DNA from: Ophioceras dolichostomum
Taxonomy: Eukaryota > Ascomycota > Sordariomycetes > Magnaporthales > Ophioceraceae
Length of the DNA stretch: 40,168 nt
Assembly (NCBI GenBank): GCA_003049485.1
Contig: PYST01000353.1
Location: forward strand, 1-40,168
Reading direction: 5' to 3'
The position numbers and the translations under genes are program-made. Positions 33,861-40,168 of this stretch are shown piece after piece. The notes under the pieces are model-generated. The model saw nothing but the letters and a program-made list of their open reading frames with translations, did not search any database and was not told the origin of the DNA. The stretch's first letter is position 1, and every line of letters starts with the position of its first letter.

Positions 33861-34830
33861 CTTTGCAAATACTCACAAAATGCCTAGGTAGGTTATTCCG
33901 GCGTTTGAGACAACGCCACTTATTTTTTCTCTCTGCGCTGCTAGCCCGGCGGGGTGGTGCTGAAATTGGACGACATGGAGGAAGTCGGCCGCCGTGTATC
34001 GCCGGGTCGCCACTGGATGCGTTCACGGATCTTGCAGGTCGGGGTTGCGGAGGAGTTCTGAACATGAACTTCAGAAAATTTGGGGGGGACACCCAAGGAA
34101 TGGGTCTGGCCTCCCATCGTTTCTTACGAGTTCTGGGCCTGGTTCTTACTCATGTTTCTCCGTTGGCCGTTGGCAATTCGCCGCGAGCCCGAGGCTCGCA
34201 AAAACAGTTCCAATCGAGGTCCCCGAGATGTCACGGTCAGATCGATCCCGGGCGAGGTTTCAATAAGTCCACAACTTGTTTGCTTGGCTTACGGCGGCTT
34301 AGCTATAGGGGCTGCTCACTGGTTCATCCTGGCGTGAGTGAGGGTTTCCCCCACACTTAAGGGTGATCTCGGGGCTCCACCTGTCATGGGCGCTGACTGG
34401 ATCCCCTCTCCAGGCATCAATGATCACTGAACCAGCATCACTGAATCGAACCGAGTAATGGATGCCCCTCCAGCCCTCCAAGTCGAGGTGGGAGGGGAGG
34501 CGGTTGAGAGGAGGGCAGCTCTGGCAGTTGGACCAGGTCTCGATCGGTCGATTCATCGATTCCTGAGATCCTTGGCGAGATTGCCTCCTGTCCGTCCCGC
34601 ATCTGCGAGTTTCGCCTCCTGCACGCACGGCACGGAAGTCTGCGAGTGCTGTGACGGTGATGCAGATTGTGTGATTCGGTTTGCAGTGTGTTAATCTCTT
34701 CGGCTCGTTAGCGCAGCGCCAGGCTCGTGCGATACCACCCGACTGAATATCGACTTAGCTCTCGATCGCCTGCTCGATACGGAATATCGGTCCCGCCTCC
34801 TCTTTAGCTCGGGATTCGGGAAGAGCAACG
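33861..34830. promoter_or_regulatory. Divergent region between Zn2Cys6 regulator and sugar transporter
   Basis: These 970 bases must carry both promoters. CGG-N5-CGG (34780-34790) is a direct repeat of the triplet bound by zinc-cluster proteins, 41 bases before the transporter ATG. A CCCCAC word at 34349-34354 fits the carbon-catabolite repressor CreA consensus on the other strand. CCTAGGTAGGTT lies at 33883-33894, just upstream of the regulator start. No gene seen. Confidence 0.4.
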
Positions 34831-37316
34831 ATGGTCCGAGCCAGGGAATCTGTGGCCCAGAGAGCCCAGACGGGCGAGGCAGACCCCATCATCGAGCGGA
34901 TCGCCAACGAGGACGTGGTTCCGTGGTACCGGAAGCCGAACCTGCGGCTTCTTTACATCATGCTGGCTCCGACTTGTCTGGGCGTCCAGTTGACCTCTGG
35001 CTTCGATGCACAGATCATCAACGCGCTCCAGATTGTCCGCTCGTGGCAGGTTTGTATGTGTCGATCCCGCCCCTGCTCCTCAGCCCTGGTTATGGTTGGT
35101 GGTGGGTGAAGGTTGAAGGGTGGGCATGGTCGTGAATGCGTGCTCAGCAGGATGCAGAGTGAACATATCGGAGTGATGGAATGGAGGAGCCAAGGAGTGA
35201 AGCAAAAAGCATCCAGAAAGCATCCAGAATCCTCAAAGATCTAACGCAATGTGGAAAATGGGGCACATCCTATGGATGGAACCGAATAGTTTTCAGTGAC
35301 ATGCCTGGCAACAAGCTGTCGGGAGAGCTGAAGGGTATCATTGCGGCTGCATATTCCCTCGGCGCCATCCTGTCGCTTCCATTCGTCGGCACCGTGAACG
35401 ACAAGCTTGGGCAGCGATGGTCTATTTTCGGCGGTTCGGCTATCATGATCTGTGGCGGCTTGATTCAGGGGTTCTCTGTCAATGGTACGCTGAACCATCT
35501 CTCTCCCGTCCCGCAGCCCCTGATAGCTGCTAGCCCGAACTTGCTTGCTCCAGCTAGCCAATAGGGCAGCTCGCCGCCCTAACGGAGGGGAGCTTTCCCC
35601 ACGACAGCTTGATGGAGGGCACGATAGCTCGATGTAGGCGCATCCAACGGCTATTTCTGATACATGGATGCATGCAGCTGCCATGTACATCGCGGCACGT
35701 ATGCTTCTGGGGTTCGGCATCCCATTCTGCATCGTGGCAGGGTCGTCCCTGATCGCAGAGCTAAGCTACCCCAAGGAGCGCCCGGTCCTGACATCCTTGT
35801 TCAGTGTGACCTACTACGTGGGCCAGATCCTGGCAGCTGCCATCTGCTTTCGAACCAACGGTATTCTGGGTAACTACGCCTGGAAAATCCCTTCTTGGTT
35901 GCAAATGGCCCCCTCCCTGATGCAGGCATCGTTTGTGCTGTAAGAGGTTATCCCCTGTTCCCCATCCGACTTTATTCCCCCTTCCGGGCGGCATGGGCTT
36001 GCCAACATATCAGATATCAGATCAGATGTTACTGTAGATCAGTTCTCAGTCGTTCAGCATGGTTACCCTAGCCAGTGCCACCAAATGCCGCACGTGCAAA
36101 GCTTCGGGTCTTTTGGGGGTGGGAAATGCTACACTGACCAAAGACTGACAAAGCGCACTAAAACCAGTTTTCTCCCTGAGAGCCCCCGGTGGCTTATCAA
36201 GCAAGGCCGTGGGAAAGAAGCGTACGAGACACTGGCCAAGTACCATGCCGAGGGCGACCAGGATTCCGAATTCGTCAAAGCCGAGTTCGCGCACATGGAG
36301 ACGACCATCAGACTCGAGTTTGAATATACCAAGGGGGCTTGGCAGGACCTCGTGGCCACAGCCGGCATGCGGCGGCGTACGATTATCAGCGGTGCCCTGG
36401 GGCTCTTCACCCAGCTGTCCGGCAACACGCTGATCTCGTACTACCTCAACGACCTGCTCGACATGGTTGGCCATACGGACTCGACCTTCAAGCAGCAAAT
36501 CAACCTGTCGATCTCTTGCTGGAGCCTCGTCTGTGGCGTTGCCGCTGCCGTTCTGACCAAGATGTATGGCCGCCGGACCATGTACTTCATCTGCACAGTG
36601 GGGCTGCTAGCTGTATACTGTAGCTGGACGGTTAGCATGGAGCGTGCTGTGACGGCGCGGGATGCCGGCTCTGCCAACAACGCCGCGAATATAGCCGTGC
36701 TGTTCTTCATATTTGCTTATAAGCCCTTCTATGGTATCGGGTTCAACGCTCTGTCTTATAGTAAGTCCTTTTCAAATAACTTCCTTCATCTCACTCGCAG
36801 TTCCTGAATCCCACTGCAATTGCTAAACCTTAGTACATGATTCCGGTGTCATCCGTAATATCACAGCTTACCTGGTCGAGATTTGGCCCTTCGTGCAAAG
36901 ATCCCGAGGCATCGCCCTTTTCCAGTTTTTCTCCCGCATTGCGAATTTCTTCACGACTTTTGTCAACCCGATCGGCTTAGACAATATCAGCTGGAGATAT
37001 TTGATTCCATTCTGCTGCTTCCTGGCGTTTGAGATTGTGTTCATCTACTTCATGTTCCCGGAGACATCTGGTCGCACGATTGAGGAGCTCTCATTTTGTA
37101 GGTGCAACGCTGCGAGGAGCTAGACACACTCAGACCGAAGTGAAAGACAGACATGAGCTGACTTGGGATCCATGTACAGTGTTCGAAGACAAGGCTCTTG
37201 CGGAGCGCGCGAATGATTCCGCCCACGAAGTTCTAGGTGATCGCCACAACGACTCTGACTCGAACTCTGAGACAGGGCGGGCTGGCGTCGTCAAGAAGGT
37301 GGCCGCCGTGGTTTAA
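34831..37316 (+). CDS. MFS sugar transporter, lactose-permease type
   Basis: Sugar/H+ symporter-type membrane protein of 546 aa with about twelve helices. Six exons: 34831-35053, 35290-35484, 35678-35939, 36168-36760, 36867-37097 and 37180-37316. Splice choices restore conserved blocks: SWQV-F-FSDMPGN, GFSVN-A-AMYIAARMLLGFGIPF, SFVL-L-FLPESPRWL, NALSY-T-YLVEIWPF and EELSF-L-FEDKAL. Family signatures are NDKLGQRWS after helix 2, PESPRWL in the central loop, KMYGRRTMY, and FPETSGRTIEEL after helix 12. The N-terminus PWYRKPNLRLLY and GFDAQIINAL are typical of the fungal LAC12-like group. Introns 1-3 (236, 193, 228 bases) are long for this window and contain short repeats. Divergent from the zinc-cluster gene. 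The actual sugar cannot be read from sequence. Confidence 0.91.
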
Positions 37317-37723
37317 GGGGAGCCTCTCTGGGATTCTTGCTGTGTTACGAGGGCTACACGTGAGGCCGGGGCGGTTGGATGTTGATCAACAGCGTGGGGT
37401 GCATGGGTAGGTAGTCATGTGGTTTAAAGAAGAGAGGAGAGATGAGAAAAGACTCATGAGGATGGCATGATGTTACAGATTTATTTCCTTCCGTTACACA
37501 AATGGGTAGTGCATCCTCACTATACATAGACTTCTTAGACTCCAACCACAGAAATAGTATGACATCATACACCGATGCCACAGCAGGTGCTGACCGGGAT
37601 AAACCAAGAAATCGACCGAGGCTGAAACCACGAAAGATAGAATGATGCTAAAACAAACTAACAGATGTGACAATTATCGCACGCCCTTCTACGTTTGGGC
37701 AGCTCAGTGAGCTCCCTCTATGT
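37317..37723. other. Convergent intergenic region between two transporters
   Basis: Two 3' ends meet here. No gene seen; GGTAGGTAG occurs near 37406. Confidence 0.5.
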
Positions 37724-39744
37724 CTATACTTCAACACGAGACTCCTCCCCATCAACCTCACCCTCAATGGCCTCCCCATCCTCTACCGACCGACTTCTCC
37801 CATCTCGTTCATGAGCAGGCCTCCGGATGAACGAGAGCGCCACCAGGGCGAGCAAAGCCTGCACAGAAACATACCAGAAGGGCAGGCCCATCCAGGGACC
37901 TCCAGCCTTCACGCCGTTTCCAAAGATCCATGCCAGACTCGGCCCGCTAACGAGCTGCCCCAGAGTCTCAGCCATGCCAGTGAGCGCGTAAAGCCGAGAT
38001 GTCTGGTCCGGTGTCACAAGACGTGCCGCAAGGGAACGGGTCAGACTCCCCGAGCCGATGGCTAGCGTGGCTGCTAGCTGGCCGACGATGAACACTGGGA
38101 GAAGATCCAAGAAGCCTGTGCCAAGGTTGCCCAGCGCAATCAAAAGTATGGATATGCGGGAGAGAAAAAGGTCGCGACGGAACGAGGAGGGGCGAGCCAC
38201 GAGCGGCAGAAGCACGAGGGCCAGGACGGTGAGCAGACCTCGGGCGGAGAAGAAATAGCCCGTCCGAGCGAGCGTCCACCCGAACTTCTTGCTGATGGTT
38301 TGGCCGAGAGTCATGCCCTGCACCGTCGTCGCGGGCGACTGCACGAAAAACGCAGGGGCGATGCAAAGCAACGTGAGACTGCGGAACATGGCGAGTGAGG
38401 AACGGAACTCTGTCCATGACCGCCTAGCCTTCGTCTTGGTTGCCGCCCAAAAGTTGCCCTTCGTCGTATCGTAGACACTACCGCCGGTTGTACGAGGATT
38501 TCCAGGCCCGAACTCTGGCGCCTCGGTTGAACTCGAGTCCACCGGCTTCGGCCGCGTTTCGGGCAGCAGTCCGATGGCAAAGAACACCGAGACTATGATC
38601 CCGCCCGAAATCCAGATCGGCACCCATGGCGTGAACGACTCCATCAGCTTGGCTGCAAAAGCTGGGCCTGTGACGGCACCGGCCACAGCGCCGACAGAAA
38701 TCCACACAAACGCAGAGGCCCTACAAGTGATCTGATTAGCCCACCCTTGCCTATCCTGCATCCATCCACCAGCAAGCCGGGTAGGCTCAACCAAATTACT
38801 TACTTTTCCGTGGATACGTCCGCCACAATGGAGTTTATCACGTTGACAGCGACGGTCGGTCCTCCGCCGAAAATGGAGAAGAGGTGGCCGATCAAGACGA
38901 ACTCTACCGGGAGGAGATCTGGCCTCCTAACCACGAACAGGCCCCAGGCACTGTTGAGGAAGATGCTGAAGAAGGATATGCGGAAGATAGGCTTGCGGCC
39001 GAATCTATTCAGGTAGCACAGAGCAAGGCGATGTCAGCGATGGAACGAAACAAAACAGGAGCTCAGTAGCAAGCCTACCGATCAGACAGGATCCCCCATG
39101 GAAACGAGACCGCCAGAGCTAGAGCGGACAGCGTCTGTTAGCACATGGAATAGAGGTCGGAGAAGGCGAAAACACGGGGGAGGTGACGTACAAACAACGG
39201 CATCAAGAAACGACGACATTCCCCCCAACCACGCAAGTTGCGCCTGCACATCGTCGACCTTACACTTCCTCTCATCAATGGGGTCCCTCGTGCCGTAATA
39301 CCTCCCGCACAGGTCCGCCTCGATCAGCCGGGCCAGTGGGATCAGCAGCACCGTCGCGCTGAGCGTCATGCCGAACAGCATGGCCGTGATGACCGCCACG
39401 ACCGCCGCGGGCGACCGCGCCTGGTACCAGCGACTCTCCCACCTGACCCCACCACTCCCGCTCCCGCTCCCGGCGGAGTCTGCAGCTGCTGGCGGTTTGG
39501 TGATGCCATCGCCACCATCATCATCACCCCCAGCTCCGCCTCGCGACAGCAGCCTTTGCCGCTCATCGCCGCGCTCTTCGACATCATCGCTACCTGCTTC
39601 CGTGCTGCTTCCTGTCAAGGTGTCGTCGGCCTCCTCGACGTCGACGTCCTCTAGCTGCAGTAAGGGGGCGTCCTCGCCAGGCGCGTCGTCATCGTCAGAG
39701 TAGTAGAAGCGATTGCTCCTGCTGACGTTGCTGCTCAAAGCCAT
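37724..39744 (-). CDS. MFS-1 type membrane transporter
   Basis: Multi-spanning transporter of 596 aa. Exons 39192-39744, 39079-39118 (a 40-base microexon), 38804-39004 and 37724-38720. The start is the first in-frame ATG. Residues 1-95 are a cytosolic acidic and Ser/Gly-rich tail (YYSDDDD, DVDVEEADD). Helix 1 begins near SPAAVVAVITAMLFGM; AQLAWLGGMSSF leads into helix 2, and the MFS signature loop PWGILSDRFGRKP is assembled across two introns. Exon 3 contains LNSAWGLFVV and FSIFGGGPTVAVNVI. Exon 4 carries the second half, with VGAVAGAVTGPAFAAKL and LPETRP. For intron 1 I chose donor GTACGT, branch CTAAC and acceptor CTCTAG; a nearby alternative acceptor (CTAACAG) would add four residues. Substrate unknown; the drug or metabolite exporter class is possible. 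Confidence 0.85.
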
Positions 39745-40168
39745 TGATGATGATCCAGAGGGCAGGCAGGGCAGGCCTCGTACCACTGCGGTCTCAAAAA
39801 GAGTGAGAGAATATATCTGGATAATTATGATTTAAAACACCAGATCGTGCAAGAAAGAAACTCAGCTGAGAGAGTCAAGTCACAACATGGAGGCGAGCCA
39901 GTATTTATCATCCCATCAATTGCAGCTCGGGCAAGGCGAACAAGCGAAACGGGGTGACGTTCAGGTGCCCGGCGTGGCAGTGCTCTGGCCTGATTGCTAG
40001 CGGCCTTGGCACGCCGTATTTCGTGTCGAAACATTCTACATTTCCAGGGGTATAGATTATGTAAGTACCTAGGTAGGTTGGGCGCCCACTAGGTGCACAC
40101 TGCTGTGCGCTTAGATAAGTAAAAACTACTTACGTAATTGTCAAAAATGCATCTAACGCAGCCAACCC
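39745..40168. promoter_or_regulatory. Upstream region of the MFS-1 gene
   Basis: AT-rich sequence at 39810-39840 (containing ATAATTATG) is a possible TATA region for the minus-strand MFS gene. CCTAGGTAGGTT at 40068-40079 is identical to the copy at 33883-33894. No gene seen before the window ends. Confidence 0.4.

Noticed and set aside
34697..34735. tRNA-like A box (GGCTCGTTAGCGCAG)
   Set aside because: No matching B box (GGTTCGA), no anticodon stem and no closing acceptor arm follow, so no tRNA is called.
1..40168. CRISPR arrays, prophage or bacterial-type operons
   Set aside because: None present; introns, fungal families and promoter structure show a eukaryotic nuclear sequence.

Overview
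The window looks like nuclear DNA of a filamentous ascomycete, most likely a Sordariomycete. Genes carry short introns (mostly 74-160 bases) with GT..AG ends and CTAAC/CTGAC branch sites, coding regions are GC-rich, and intergenic DNA has long pyrimidine tracts and scattered CCTAGGTAGG-type palindromes. The fungus-specific families (Zn2Cys6 regulator, fungal-rhodopsin-type receptor, MIM1, DUF1688/URC4, AA11-like LPMO) point the same way. All gene models were built by hand from reading frames and splice signals; no alignment or database search was run.

Layout, left to right. 1-9.2 kb is ordinary gene-dense DNA: a secreted AA11-like LPMO (-), Rag GTPase GTR1 (+), a p47/Shp1-type UBA-SEP-UBX cofactor of Cdc48 (-), the mitochondrial outer-membrane insertase subunit MIM1 (+) and the inner-membrane insertase OXA1 (+). 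9.7-12.7 kb is the wreck of an NLR-like (STAND) gene: a helical N-terminal module on the minus strand, then a headless NACHT fragment and ankyrin-like remnants on the plus strand, in several frames. 12.7-14.0 kb is AT-richer and gene-free. URC4 (DUF1688, -) lies at 14.1-16.2 kb.

16.15-23.45 kb is a 7.3-kb stretch with no gene I can support, unusually long for this window. It holds a 10-bp minisatellite and ends in a plausible TATA/CT-rich promoter for a seven-helix rhodopsin-like (PTH11-type) receptor at 23.45-25.17 kb. Then come two splicing/RNP genes in divergent arrangement, FAL1/eIF4A-III (-) and PRP9/SF3a60 (+).

29.9-39.7 kb is an accessory-looking block: a large Zn2Cys6 regulator (-), a divergently transcribed lactose-permease-type sugar transporter (+), and a second MFS transporter (-) convergent with it. 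The regulator-transporter pair shares a 970-bp intergenic region with a CGG-N5-CGG direct repeat just before the transporter start, so local regulation is a reasonable hypothesis. Nothing here is clearly a new defence or mobile system. The most unusual structures are the rearranged NLR relic and the 7.3-kb gene desert.
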